Part shown: piece after piece, positions 16,086-24,422 of the stretch | Position numbering within the stretch: the first letter of the stretch is position 1 | Layout of the letters: every line of letters starts with the position of its first letter | Assembly (NCBI GenBank): GCA_029243605.1 | Contig: JAQWRT010000062.1 | Coordinates: forward strand, 1-33,685 | DNA: 33,685 bases | Source: Myxococcota bacterium | Lineage (GTDB): Bacteria; Myxococcota_A; UBA9160; UBA4427 | Direction of reading: 5' to 3' | Notes under the pieces: model-generated | What the model saw: the letters and a program-made list of their open reading frames with translations, nothing else | Told to the model about the DNA's origin: nothing | Database searches by the model: none | Made by a program: the position numbers and the translations under genes

Positions 16086-17021
16086 GTGCTTCCACCTCGA
16101 TCCCTGGCCCGAACGAATCTTGCGACCGCCCTGCTGGCCGCCGCCGCCCTCCTGACGTCGGCCGGATCCTCTGCCCACGCCCAGCCCCCAGGCATCAGAG
16201 CACTCTTCATGGGGCACAGCTTCTTTCGCCCCTTCGCCGAGGAGATGCCCTTCCACGCCGCCCAGGCCGGGATCGTCGGCCATACGCAGAACGTGGTCTT
16301 CCGGGGCGGCGCCAATGGCGCACCCGAAGCACTGTGGAACGATCCCGTCACGCGTGCAGAGATCCAGGGCTACCTGGATGCGGGCGATGTCGAACTGTTC
16401 GGGATGACCGTCTCCGCGGACTACCCGGGGCTCACAGGCTATATCAATTGGTTCGACTACGCGCTGGCGCAAAACCCGGATACGCGGTTCATGCTCGCGC
16501 TCCCGTGGCTGGGACAGCCCGCGAGCTACACCGCCTCGAACTACGCGAACGCCTGGCACGCGGCCCATGCCGGGCCGTGGCACAACCTCGTCGACACCAT
16601 GCGGGCGCTCTACCCGAATGTCGACATCATCTGCAATCCATATGGCCAGAGCGGGCTGGAGCTTCGGCTGCTTTTCGACGCAGGCAACCTACCGGATATC
16701 ACCGCCGTCCAGGGCCCGGCCGCCACGTCCCTCCACACCGACACCCTCGGGCACGCGGGCCACATCCTGAAGGACCTCGGCGAACTCGTGTGGCTGAACG
16801 TCATCTACGACGTCGACCTGCTCACCTACAACTACAATCCGCCGTGGACGAATGACCTGAAGGCGATCGCCCAGTCAATCATGGACGCCCACAACGCGGA
16901 GTACGGTCCTCCGGCGGTCCCCGTGGCGTCGCCGCGTGGCGCCGCACTTCTCGCGGCGATTCTCCTGGCCGTCGCGGCTTGGAGCATCCGTTGGGGTAGA
17001 GGCCACGGGCGTTTGGGGTAG
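16086..17021 (+). CDS. Secreted SGNH-hydrolase-like protein with C-terminal sorting tail
   Basis: The GTG at 16086 has a strong ribosome site (GGAGGTG at 16074-16080). It begins a signal peptide (ATALLAAAALLTSAGSSAHA) followed by IRALFMGHSFFRPFAEEMPF, where Gly-His-Ser resembles the nucleophile block of SGNH hydrolases. The last blocks of that fold are not clear, so enzyme activity is uncertain. The C-terminus is a tripartite tail: Pro-rich 'GPPAVPVASP', a hydrophobic helix 'GAALLAAILLAVAAW' and basic residues 'RWGRGHGR'. Such tails mark proteins for processing by exosortase- or rhombosortase-type systems. The 311-residue gene is complete; its last codons lie in a 22-bp tandem repeat. Confidence 0.65.
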   Translation: MLPPRSLARTNLATALLAAAALLTSAGSSAHAQPPGIRALFMGHSFFRPFAEEMPFHAAQAGIVGHTQNVVFRGGANGAPEALWNDPVTRAEIQGYLDAGDVELFGMTVSADYPGLTGYINWFDYALAQNPDTRFMLALPWLGQPASYTASNYANAWHAAHAGPWHNLVDTMRALYPNVDIICNPYGQSGLELRLLFDAGNLPDITAVQGPAATSLHTDTLGHAGHILKDLGELVWLNVIYDVDLLTYNYNPPWTNDLKAIAQSIMDAHNAEYGPPAVPVASPRGAALLAAILLAVAAWSIRWGRGHGRLG

Positions 17022-17042
17022 AGGCCACGGGCGTTTGGGGTA
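16993..17042 (+). repeat. 22-bp tandem repeat at the end of the SGNH-like gene
   Basis: The unit GGGGTAGAGGCCACGGGCGT plus TT occurs twice in full, and its first six bases begin a third copy. The stop codon of the upstream gene (TAG, 17019-17021) is in the second unit. Because the first unit is read in another phase, it adds residues instead of stopping. Confidence 0.9.
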
Positions 17043-17182
17043 AACAGCGGTCTAGCCCAAACAACAAGAACCCCTGCGCAACCCAGCTTGGGAAGCTGCG
17101 CTGGAACTCGATGCTTGATTTCGCCAGGTGGGCCCTCGCCTCCCCCACCCCATAACATGACGAATCGGGCACGGCCCCAAAG

Positions 17183-17267
17183 CCCGTCACGGGGCTCCCC
17201 CTGGGTGTTTAACATAACGCCCATACGCGGGCGTTGTGCCAAAATCGAGCTTGAATGTCCTATCCCC
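17183..17267 (+). repeat. Junction repeat JR9
   Basis: A full 85-bp copy (TGGGTGTTTAAC variant). The stem arm is GGGCG, giving CGCCC/GGGCG pairing. Confidence 0.95.
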
Positions 17268-17489
17268 TATACGAACCGCCAAAGGTGCGGAGGTCGGACT
17301 TGCGACTAACGCATTGGCTCGCCGCTGCCGCCGACGGACCCCGGCCCTCACAGGGGAGCCCCTTTGCCCCCTCTTTAACCTGTCCCGAACATGGCCCAGG
17401 GTGTAGGATGGGCCTTTGAAATTGCTATCCGCGCGCGAGCCTCTTTTTCTTTGGCTGTTGTCCTCGTGGTGTAAAGGCGCTTATGAGTT

Positions 17490-18077
17490 CTAGCGATTCG
17501 CCCGGCACATGGGCGTCAGGAGTGGCGTGTCATCCGCGATTTTAATTTCCCCAATGGCCTCGTAGCCGAGTCGCTTGTAGAAGGGGATATTGGCGGGATT
17601 CGATGATTCAAGATACGTGGACATGCCCATTCCATCGGTCTTGGCGAGCACCGAGTTCATCAAGAGGGCACCGATGCCCTGGCCCTGGAATTTGGCGTCC
17701 ACGCCGATCATGGGCAGGTACCAGGCTTCCTCATCGACACGGTAATCTTCCATTTTTTGGAAGATTTCGCCCATCTGGCCGAGTCGTTCGGGCGCGATGG
17801 TCGCAATGGCATGTTGTCGCAGGCCCTCTTCGTTGACTTCGGTGCCCGGCGGAAACCACATGCACGCTCCGCCAAGATCTTTGTCCACAAAGGCTGCATT
17901 CTGGTCGAAGGCGCCTCCGGCGAAAGCTTCAACAAATTTTGGGAAGTGCGCAATAAAGGCATCGGGCTCGGGGTACATCCAGCGCATGAAGGGGTCGCCC
18001 GAGAAGGCGACGGTCATCATCGCCGCGATTTTTCCGATCTCGTTCGATTGAGCCACGCGAATCTTGGTTTCGTCCAT
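17490..18077 (-). CDS. GNAT family N-acetyltransferase
   Basis: The 195-residue product has the acetyl-CoA-binding segment MIGVDAKFQGQGIGALLMN (~residues 122-140; the Q/R-x-x-G-x-G/A motif is QGQGIG). It also has the last core strand 'STYLESSNPANIPFYKRLGYEAIGE', with the Asn and Tyr typical of GNAT enzymes. An N-terminal 'DPFMRWMYPEP' block is common in a subgroup often annotated simply as GNAT. The acceptor is unknown. The gene lies alone between JR9 and JR10. Its start is 35 bp from JR10, so any promoter would overlap that repeat. The 222 bp on its 3' side (17268-17489) hold no clear gene. Confidence 0.85.
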   Translation of the reverse strand: MDETKIRVAQSNEIGKIAAMMTVAFSGDPFMRWMYPEPDAFIAHFPKFVEAFAGGAFDQNAAFVDKDLGGACMWFPPGTEVNEEGLRQHAIATIAPERLGQMGEIFQKMEDYRVDEEAWYLPMIGVDAKFQGQGIGALLMNSVLAKTDGMGMSTYLESSNPANIPFYKRLGYEAIGEIKIADDTPLLTPMCRANR

Positions 18078-18112
18078 TTTCTTTCTTTCTGATCGATGCT
18101 GGATCGGGCTTC

Positions 18113-18197
18113 CCCGTCACGGGGCTTTCGCTGGGTATTTAACATAACGCCCATACTCGGGCGTTATGCCAGAATGCAGCTTGAATGTCCTATCCCC
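18113..18197 (+). repeat. Junction repeat JR10
   Basis: A full 85-bp copy. The central stem CATAACGCCC/GGGCGTTATG is a perfect 10-bp inverted repeat here. It faces JR11 across the A+T-richer amidase/cytochrome segment. Confidence 0.95.
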
Positions 18198-18217
18198 TCT
18201 TTGCCTGAGTCTTTTCT

Positions 18218-19912
18218 CTAATCCTGTTGTTCACTGACCAAAGGTGGACGACGTAAGTGGTAATCCGTCTCCTGCTGAAATGCCTTGGCGGCATTAAGAA
18301 TCGTTACTTCGTCAAACAACCGTCCCACGATATTGAATGCTTTGTACGGTTGACGTGATTCCCCATTGCCAACAAATCCACTTGGCATCGCAATGGAAGG
18401 ATGACCTGTCATATTCGTTATCAACAATTCATCACCACCTGAAGAAACAAACAAGTCAATCTCACCCATCAACTTTTCCATCTTTTCCTGCATTCGTCTT
18501 CGAATCCGAAGCGCTCTAATATATTCGACTGCTGGAACATATTCAGCCCGACGGAGCAATGCCGGCCACGAATTCAGCCCTTCCTCAATGCCTGATCGTG
18601 TCAGCGGATCAAACTGCGCGGCTGCTTCTGAATAAAGAATCGTTACCAAAGGCCACGTAGGGATATCCTTAGGCAGCTGAATCGGTACGAGCTTGACACC
18701 TCGCTCCTTGAGAATCTGCAATTCTTCCCGGTCTTTGACGTCCCCCCCGCCTTCAATGTAACCAACCTTAAGCTTTTTGAAATCAATCGTTTGAGGCCAC
18801 TGAAATGGCATATCCACCACAGAAGGATCATCTCCCCCTTTTCCCTGTATCGCTTCAAAAACGAAGCCGCAGTCATCAGCACTACGGCATATCGGTCCCA
18901 GTTTATCCATACTCCAACTCAGGGTCATACAGCCATCACGCGATACACGACCAAACGTAGGACGCAAACCCGTAACGCCACAACGAATTGACGGAGCGAC
19001 AATACTGCCCAGCGTTTCACTTCCGATTGAAAATCCAACACAGCCTGCTGCTGTCGCACTTGCCGAACCAGCACTCGAGCCACTCGAACCCTGCTCAATA
19101 TTCCAGGGATTAAGAGTCGGACCACCATACCACTGATCCCCCATCGCCAATGCTCCCAGCGAGAGCTTGGCGACTAAAATCGCATCCTGCGCGTCAAGCT
19201 TCTCCAACACATAGGCTTTATGATCAATCACCCGATCCTTGAACTGAGGAGCTCCCCATGTGGTGGGATAACCAGGGTAAGCCATTAGGTCTTTGGCTCC
19301 ATACGGAATTCCTGCCAGTGGCTTAGATGAGCGGGAACGACGATGCTTTGACGTGTCAAGCAACCTAGCTTTCTCCATCGCAACTTCCTCTGTCAAGTTC
19401 ACCACAAACTTGAGTTGAGGATTATACTTCTTCAATCGACTTAGATAGATTTCTGTAAGATGCGTTGCTTTAATCTCACCACGAAGTAACAAATCATGCT
19501 GTTGGCGAAGAGGCAGAAATGCCAGATCTTCATCACTTCCGGGAACTTCAGCAGGACGGTAACTGCCTTGATCTTCCGGCTTGGTTTCCCTTGGTGTCTG
19601 TCCCGGTTGAAGATGTAGCTTCAGCGCCGGCCACGTATCATAACCAACGTCGAACGATCGTAATGCTTGAAAATCCTGGAGAGTACGGGTTAGGCCATCA
19701 GCGGTCTGATTTCGCTGATGCTCCGTAAGTTCGATCCCCGAAATCCACTCGGCTTGTTTTACCATTTCGATAGTAACTTGCTGAGCCGAGGTGGCCTGAA
19801 CAGCCAGTGCTCGATGGAACGAATCGGTGCCAATACCGGTTGCACCTAACCACCCCAAAAATTGACCTCGATTTAATGCATTCCTGTTCTTTTTACTTGT
19901 CGATTCAGTCAT
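18218..19912 (-). CDS. Amidase signature family protein (AS enzyme)
   Basis: I choose the ATG at 19912 (MTESTSKKNRN); the longer frame adds 17 unlike residues. The 564-residue protein has an N-terminal helical extension with a signal-like 'GQFLGWLGATGIGTDSFH', then a full amidase domain. The catalytic Lys is in LAGIPYGAKDLMAYPGYPTT, the cis-Ser region is 'QGSSGSSAGSASATAAG', and the nucleophile Ser is in 'GSETLGSIVAPSIRCGVTGLRP'. It would hydrolyse a carboxamide; it is not clearly GatA. Codon and base use is clearly more A+T-rich than in genes on either side, and the extension resembles planctomycete amidases. It diverges from the cut cytochrome gene. Confidence 0.85.
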   Translation of the reverse strand: MTESTSKKNRNALNRGQFLGWLGATGIGTDSFHRALAVQATSAQQVTIEMVKQAEWISGIELTEHQRNQTADGLTRTLQDFQALRSFDVGYDTWPALKLHLQPGQTPRETKPEDQGSYRPAEVPGSDEDLAFLPLRQQHDLLLRGEIKATHLTEIYLSRLKKYNPQLKFVVNLTEEVAMEKARLLDTSKHRRSRSSKPLAGIPYGAKDLMAYPGYPTTWGAPQFKDRVIDHKAYVLEKLDAQDAILVAKLSLGALAMGDQWYGGPTLNPWNIEQGSSGSSAGSASATAAGCVGFSIGSETLGSIVAPSIRCGVTGLRPTFGRVSRDGCMTLSWSMDKLGPICRSADDCGFVFEAIQGKGGDDPSVVDMPFQWPQTIDFKKLKVGYIEGGGDVKDREELQILKERGVKLVPIQLPKDIPTWPLVTILYSEAAAQFDPLTRSGIEEGLNSWPALLRRAEYVPAVEYIRALRIRRRMQEKMEKLMGEIDLFVSSGGDELLITNMTGHPSIAMPSGFVGNGESRQPYKAFNIVGRLFDEVTILNAAKAFQQETDYHLRRPPLVSEQQD

Positions 19913-20107
19913 TGTTTTCACTCTGGTTTCGCATCTTTCCCTCGCTATAACGGGCACAACCACAACTAAACCGAGGGCTTCTACGATTAGTTATAACCTG
20001 CCTTCAGAGTGTACTTGTCCCTCTTGAAAACCGAGTTGATAATCGAAAGTAGTGGACTAACCAATCTGACCATCCGAACTAGCGTAAAGTATTCTCAGGA
20101 TTCTGTC

Positions 20108-20334
20108 ATGACAGTGCAGGAGTCTGCCAATCAAACCCCGCAAGATCGCCGTGGAAAGTCCTGGCTACAGCACTTAGGAAAAGTGGCCGGTCCGGTTGTC
20201 TTTGTTGTCATTGGCTTTGCCGCGATTTTCATCTGGCTGACCATCGACTGGTACTCTTCTGCCCTCTCGGATGAAATCAATCCGGTCTACGTCGGCAAAA
20301 ATAAGTGTATTGGATGTCACCAAAGGGAAGCCGA
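20108..20334 (+). pseudogene. Membrane-anchored cytochrome c, 3' part cut by JR11
   Basis: The ATG at 20108 begins MTVQESANQTPQDRR. One membrane helix follows (VAGPVVFVVIGFAAIFIWLT), then a periplasmic start 'NPVYVGKNKCIGCHQRE', in which CIGCH is a c-type heme attachment motif. JR11 cuts the gene four residues after the heme motif, and the frame ends inside the repeat (TAA near 20400). Base composition is like the divergent amidase gene, so the two probably came in together. The 195-bp gap between them would hold both promoters. Planctomycete multiheme proteins begin in a similar way, but the donor is not proven. Confidence 0.7.
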
Positions 20335-20416
20335 GGGGGTAGGACATTCAAGCTGGGTTCTGGCACAACGTCCGAGTATGGGCGTTATGTTAAATCCCTA
20401 AGGGAGCCCGTGACGG
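20335..20416 (-). repeat. Junction repeat JR11 (reverse orientation)
   Basis: An 82-bp copy on the minus strand (TTAGGGATTTAAC subtype). Its right-hand end abuts the cut cytochrome gene; its left-hand end abuts a cut N-terminal gene fragment. Confidence 0.93.
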
Positions 20417-20620
20417 CCCGAGACCGTACGGATCGTGCACGAAGCGTCGTCGAGCCGAATAAAATCGAACGGGCGGGTACTCGAGAGGGAGCGTCGTTTC
20501 GGATCTTGAAGAAGCGTTCTGCCGGGGCAGCGGTCGATCTCGGTACTCTATCTGGAGCCGCGTTCGCATCCAGACGATATCAGCCCCTGGGTGCTCCCGG
20601 GCGAATAGAATACTCGCCAT
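20417..20620 (-). pseudogene. N-terminal fragment of an unknown protein, cut by JR11
   Basis: An ATG at 20620, directly after the stop of the cupin gene, begins MASILFAREHPGADIVWMRT. The frame continues for about 68 codons (RFYSARRRFVHDPYG) into JR11. Its tight spacing suggests it was the second gene of an operon with the cupin protein. A TTG at 20626, overlapping that gene's stop, is another possible start. No family is recognised, and the rest of the gene is missing. Confidence 0.35.
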
Positions 20621-20622
20621 GC

Positions 20623-21798
20623 TCAAGCTGGAACCTGGGTCCTCGCAAGTTCTTCGACCCGTGAAATTTCCTCTCGAAGACTATCCAAAAGGTTGAGTTC
20701 GCGATCCGAGTACTCTCTCTGGTCGACAGCATTCGCCAACTCGACTTTTTCGACCAGCTTCATCTGCAGGTCTTCTTCGAATGAGAGATGTTCCGATACG
20801 ATCTGCAGCAGTTCCGAGAGCCTAAGAGTCGAGGGAAACGGATGGATAAGCCTTGCAGTCTCGAGAAGGACCTTTCTCAAGAGCGCCAACTCGACGAGAG
20901 CGGTGCCCTGACGGTCACCTTTCAGTCGAACTTGCTCGGAGTACCATGCTAATCCAGGGTATCCCTCAGTCCGAAGGTCAAAGTCAAGTTTCATGAGATG
21001 GTCGTGCCAGAAATCAAAGCTCAGGAGTCTACGGGACGGAGGGAGCAGACATTGGTCGATCGAAGGTTCCCATAAGAAGTGCACGGATACGCAATCGGCC
21101 AGATTCTTGACTTGGTGGTACCAGAAGGCTGGGACGAGGAGTGCCTGTCCGGCTTTGAGAGTCAAATCGAGGACCGGAACGTCGTGCACGTTCGGATCGC
21201 GTTCGGAGTCGCTGTCGTAGAGGTCGAGTGGACTACCGTTTAGAGCCGAGCAGTATGACGGATAGTGAGGGAGACTCGGCAGGTGCTCAGGGGCGATCAT
21301 CTTCCAGCGCTTCTCTCCGCGTAGCTGGATGATCAAAATATTCGTTCGATCAAAATGCAGTGTTGATCTTGTACTGCTGCCACCAAGGTAGAACAATGCC
21401 AAATTTGCCAATCCTGAAATAGCTGGCGGAACAGAGATTTCACGCATCATCTCAGGAATTCTCTGACTGATGGAGGCCGCGCGTACGGCGTAGCGAGCCT
21501 TCTCTTTCTTCGAGGAAATCTTGCCGACCGCGGTTGCCAGGGTAGCGGGAAAAACCGGGAAGGCGGCAGGCGATTCGGAGAAGTTGGCTTTCACCTCGTA
21601 TCCAAAGCAGCCTTCTGCCGCCCGAGAGAGCGGCAGCACACGGTGACCGAATCGGGACGAGACAGAGGCAGGCGCCCAGTTAGATAGAGGATACCACTCC
21701 TGCGGGATGCACGAAAAGAGGCAGGGCTTTGAGTCAGCCAAGAGTTTCGCTTCTAGGGTATCGAGGGACTCCGCGTGATCAATCAACGAAGTGGTCAT
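20623..21798 (-). CDS. JmjC/cupin_8 family Fe(II)/2-oxoglutarate oxygenase-like protein
   Basis: The 391-residue protein has the core of bacterial JmjC (cupin-8, FIH-like) oxygenases. The iron-ligand pair is in STRSTLHFDRTNILIIQLRG (His-x-Asp, ~residues 153-155), followed by 'GEKRWKMIAPEH'. The third ligand His is in 'GQALLVPAFWYHQVKNL' (~226). Such enzymes hydroxylate proteins or small molecules using Fe(II), oxygen and 2-oxoglutarate. The N-terminal 'CIPQEWYPLSNWAP' and a helical C-terminal third (~280-391) are not recognised, though the latter resembles dimerisation helices of this family. A truncated gene follows immediately downstream. The gene itself seems complete. Confidence 0.75.
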   Translation of the reverse strand: MTTSLIDHAESLDTLEAKLLADSKPCLFSCIPQEWYPLSNWAPASVSSRFGHRVLPLSRAAEGCFGYEVKANFSESPAAFPVFPATLATAVGKISSKKEKARYAVRAASISQRIPEMMREISVPPAISGLANLALFYLGGSSTRSTLHFDRTNILIIQLRGEKRWKMIAPEHLPSLPHYPSYCSALNGSPLDLYDSDSERDPNVHDVPVLDLTLKAGQALLVPAFWYHQVKNLADCVSVHFLWEPSIDQCLLPPSRRLLSFDFWHDHLMKLDFDLRTEGYPGLAWYSEQVRLKGDRQGTALVELALLRKVLLETARLIHPFPSTLRLSELLQIVSEHLSFEEDLQMKLVEKVELANAVDQREYSDRELNLLDSLREEISRVEELARTQVPA

Positions 21799-21844
21799 GG
21801 TGCATTCTCATCCTTCGGCAAAGGCCAAAGTCACAATATAGGAT

Positions 21845-21930
21845 CTCGCCGAGGGGACACCCGCCGGGACCTGTCATCCCATCCCTACTCGGACGTGACG
21901 CCAAAACCCGCCTTAAACTTCTTATCCGCC
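21845..21930 (+). repeat. Junction repeat JR12 (strongly decayed copy)
   Basis: Eighty-six bases that align end to end with the JR family without large gaps. CCTACTCGGACGTGACGCCA matches the centre (CATACTCGGACGTTATGCCA), and CTTCTTATCC matches the right end. The left half has only about half the positions in common. It lies 14 bp from JR13 in the same orientation, forming a tandem pair. Confidence 0.6.
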
Positions 21931-21944
21931 CGCTTCGTGGCGGA

Positions 21945-22029
21945 CCCGTCACGGGGTTCCCCCTGGGTATATGACATGACGCCCACACCCGGACGTTGTG
22001 CCAGAAGGCAGCTTGTATGTCCTATCCCC
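21945..22029 (+). repeat. Junction repeat JR13
   Basis: A full 85-bp copy with changes in the middle (TATATGACATGACGCC). It lies directly after the decayed JR12; the right flank is a gene fragment on the plus strand. Confidence 0.93.
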
Positions 22030-22350
22030 TACGATCCACCTGGAAGCCGAAGTCGAATGGCGCAATCCGCCTCCGATCGAAGATTGGGAAGTCTATCTCG
22101 CCGTCCACGATCCGGCGACGAGCGACGTGCGCGCGTTGGTGTCGCAGCGGGGGGTGTCAGGTTGGATTCCCCAGAAAGTCAGCCTGCCGGTGGTCGGTCG
22201 GTTTCCGATCCAGGCCGGGCGTGCGTACGCGGTGCGCTTCGAGATCGATACGGTCGCGGCGCGCTACGCGGTCTCCGTCGACGGCGTGCCCTTGGCGACG
22301 GGCGTTCCCCTCGACCGGATCCTCGTGATGCCTGGGCGGGTGTTGCGGTC
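22030..22350 (+). pseudogene. Internal fragment of a beta-rich (laminin-G/concanavalin-like) domain
   Basis: A frame running out of JR13 encodes TIHLEAEVEWRNPPPIEDWE, 'VYLAVHDPATSDVRALVSQRG' and 'AGRAYAVRFEIDTVAARYAVSVDG'. The strand pattern and 'r-Y-x-V-x-V-D-G' ending resemble jelly-roll domains of the laminin-G/concanavalin type. Both ends are missing: JR13 cuts the left, and by about 22350 the sequence changes to the end of a sulfotransferase gene on the other strand. The second junction has no JR copy. Confidence 0.4.
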
Positions 22351-22368
22351 AAACACGTCCCACCCGTA

Positions 22369-23403
22369 TCAGCGAATCGCGAGAGCAGGAAGGTAGTCTT
22401 CGATCTCCGGTGCGAGGCCGTGAGAATCTCGTTGCCGCTCGAAGACCGCCCGGATCTCCTCGAGGAGGTCCGGGGTCGTCGCGCGGATGGCCTTCTCGGA
22501 ATAGGGCGCCGAGTCCCGCACGGTATCGACGGCGGAGGTCGTCTCGCTCTTTCCCGAAGTGGAATGGCGCACGTAGTCCGTCACCGCCTCATCCACGGTG
22601 ATTCCGCAGAAATTGAACACGTCCGACACGACGCCGGCCGGGTCCACGGAAAGCGCCTCGTTGGTCACGACCTTGTGGGCGGCGCCTACGGCAGCGAGAT
22701 CCTCCAGCAGCACCTCGTAGTTGACGAGCCACCACAGCACGAGGCGCGAGGCTTCCCCTTCGCCGATCGCCTCGAGTGTGTCGCGGTACTTGGCGAACCG
22801 TTCCTGTTCTTCGATGGTCTCGACGAACTCATCGAGCGCGGCGCGGAGCTCCGCGAGTCGGCCGCCTTCGAACAACCGCAGGATCGAGGTGATCTGCGCA
22901 CCGGGGTGGCGGATCGCGACGAGGACCCGCATCGCCGGGAATGTCGAGTGAAGCAGCGGCACCTTGAAGTTGAGCCGCAGCTCCTTGACAACTTCATCAC
23001 GGAGCGTCGCGTGTTTCTGCGGCAGCCCAGCGGTCGGGACGTTCTCCTGATTGAGGTTGAGGAGTTGATAGCGGTTCCTGCGCCGGGTCGGCTTCATCAA
23101 CAACCGCTTCCGGATCCGGTACGACAGGGCCGTACACGCGCGGTCGAAGCCCCGCCAGCCGAGGGATTTGCCGGGTCGATAGCAGAGCGGGTACTTGCTG
23201 CGAGCGAGTCCTGGCTAGCCCCGTCGGATTGATCCGATCAGCGTGGCGTCTTCGGCGACGTAGTGGTTGCGATCGGGGAAGCCCGGAAACAGCTCGGCGT
23301 AGGCGGCGAACGGCTCCATCCAGAACTCGACCTCCGCGTGCGCATCGAAGATGTTCGCGAGCCACGTCGAGCCCGATCGTTCGCAGCCTTCCTTTGCGAG
23401 GAG
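22369..23403 (-). pseudogene. Sulfotransferase with an in-frame stop and a missing 5' end
   Basis: Translated through one TAG (23217-23215), this frame gives a P-loop sulfotransferase. The 5'-phosphosulfate loop is CERSGSTWLANIFDAH near its start, then 'VEFWMEPFAAYAELFPGFPDRNHY'. After the TAG comes SKYPLCYRPGKSLGWRGFDR, and the 3'-phosphate-binding segment is 'MRVLVAIRHPGAQITSIL'. It would move sulfate from PAPS to a carbohydrate or other hydroxyl. The first frame begins only one codon block before the P-loop, after a TGA at 23406-23404, so the native start is lost. Only the part after 23103 shows as an uninterrupted open frame. Confidence 0.75.
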
Positions 23404-23446
23404 TCAGATGGAAACGGACACCGAAAGCGGTCCAAAACCCTGGCCG

Positions 23447-23872
23447 TTAACTCGACTCCCTGGGGATCCGACCGAAATGTTCGAGATTTTCATCTACTTC
23501 ACACCAGCCAGGCGCACTTTCGGGACAGTGATTCGAAGCGGGCTTGAAGTGTGTTCTGTCGTCGAGAGCGAGCGCATTAATACTGGCCAGGCCGAGTTCA
23601 TCGATTTGAGCCCATATTCTGCTGCCGCAGTTGGGACAGAATCGGCGCGCGTTGATTCTGCCAGAGTCTGCAGCAAGCTCAAATATTTTCGGTTCTCCTT
23701 TCAGTAACGCAATACTTTCGATCGGTACTCCATAAGCCGCAAAACTAGCGGCCCCGCTTATGACCTGGCAATCCGTGCAGTAGCAAAGCAACTGATAGCT
23801 TGGGTCCTTCGTCGTTGAGAACCTGATATTCCCGCAAAGGCATCCGCCTTCAATTGTATTCACCGATGACAT
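23447..23872 (-). CDS. GFA/CENP-V family zinc-binding protein
   Basis: The protein carries the full cysteine set of GFA (glutathione-dependent formaldehyde-activating-like) proteins. It has IEGGCLCGNIRFST at the start, 'LLCYCTDCQVISGA' in the middle and 'RRFCPNCGSRIWAQ' after residue 80, which bind two structural or catalytic zinc ions in the Mss4-like fold. I use the ATG at 23872 (MSSVNTIEGG); an ATG at 23905 would add 11 residues. The role is uncertain, because most family members are not proven formaldehyde-glutathione enzymes. GFA genes are common in integron cassettes, but I see no complete attC beside this one. Confidence 0.85.
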   Translation of the reverse strand: MSSVNTIEGGCLCGNIRFSTTKDPSYQLLCYCTDCQVISGAASFAAYGVPIESIALLKGEPKIFELAADSGRINARRFCPNCGSRIWAQIDELGLASINALALDDRTHFKPASNHCPESAPGWCEVDENLEHFGRIPRESS

Positions 23873-23968
23873 CGATATCGGTCTCCATGATTCGTTCGCA
23901 GTCACTCAAGGGTTTAGCATCCGCTTGGTTTTGCTGTAAAGAAAATCGAATATTCCCGCAGGAGGAAA

Positions 23969-24053
23969 CCCGTTACGGGGCTCCCCCTGGGTATTTAACA
24001 TAACGCCCACACTCGGACGTTGTGCCAGAACCCAGCTTGAATGTCCTATCCCC
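23969..24053 (+). repeat. Junction repeat JR14
   Basis: A full 85-bp copy with CCCGTTACGGG as terminal palindrome (centre base changed, both arms kept). The left flank is the GFA gene's upstream region; the right flank is a gene fragment. Confidence 0.95.
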
Positions 24054-24070
24054 ATCCTAGATCGCGACGC

Positions 24071-24187
24071 TCAGCTCTTCATACCAGCTTTTTCCAACAA
24101 AGGTGCGATGACCTCTTCCATCAGGTCGAGCGCCCTTTGTAACGCCTGCTGACGCTCTTCGGGCAAACGGTTCTGCGGCGACACTTA
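24071..24187 (-). pseudogene. C-terminal fragment of an unknown helical protein
   Basis: A minus frame ending at a TGA (24073-24071) encodes PEERQQALQRALDLMEEVI followed by APLLEKAGMKS. This amphipathic, charged helix has the look of a natural C-terminus. The frame is closed upstream by a stop next to a change of coding strand at about 24188. The family cannot be told from 38 residues. Confidence 0.3.
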
Positions 24188-24189
24188 TC

Positions 24190-24361
24190 GAGTTCAATCC
24201 GATCGAGCAAAGAACATCTAAGGGGACAGGACGGTTGGTTCCTGATTCAATCACCCGGCCCCTTCCCGCTCGATCCGGGCGACGAGCATGGCACCTCGTA
24301 CCTGCCCAACGAATTCGTATTCGAGCGAAGAATCGCCATCCACGAGTGGGTCAGGGGCTAA
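24190..24361 (+). pseudogene. C-terminal fragment of an unknown protein
   Basis: A plus frame reads HLRGQDGWFLIQSPGPFPLD, then 'GDEHGTSYLPNEFVFERRIAIHEWVRG' and TAA (24359-24361). The residue use is protein-like, while the upstream part is missing. It ends 61 bp before the polytopic membrane-protein gene and may have been its operon neighbour. No family is recognised. Confidence 0.35.
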
Positions 24362-24422
24362 TGCCCGGCTCCGCGGGGTTCGTCGGCGTGGTTCTGGCCC
24401 GGTTCGCTAGACTGGCTGCTCT

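Noticed and set aside
17268..17489. A small gene after JR9 starting at the in-repeat ATG
   Set aside because: The ~50-codon frame has no protein-like features, and the region lies 3' of a minus-strand gene; no RNA fold could be established either.
21775..23232. A 485-codon plus-strand frame across JR13 and the sulfotransferase region
   Set aside because: It runs through two JR copies and antisense to the sulfotransferase motifs; its composition is Arg-rich and shadow-like.
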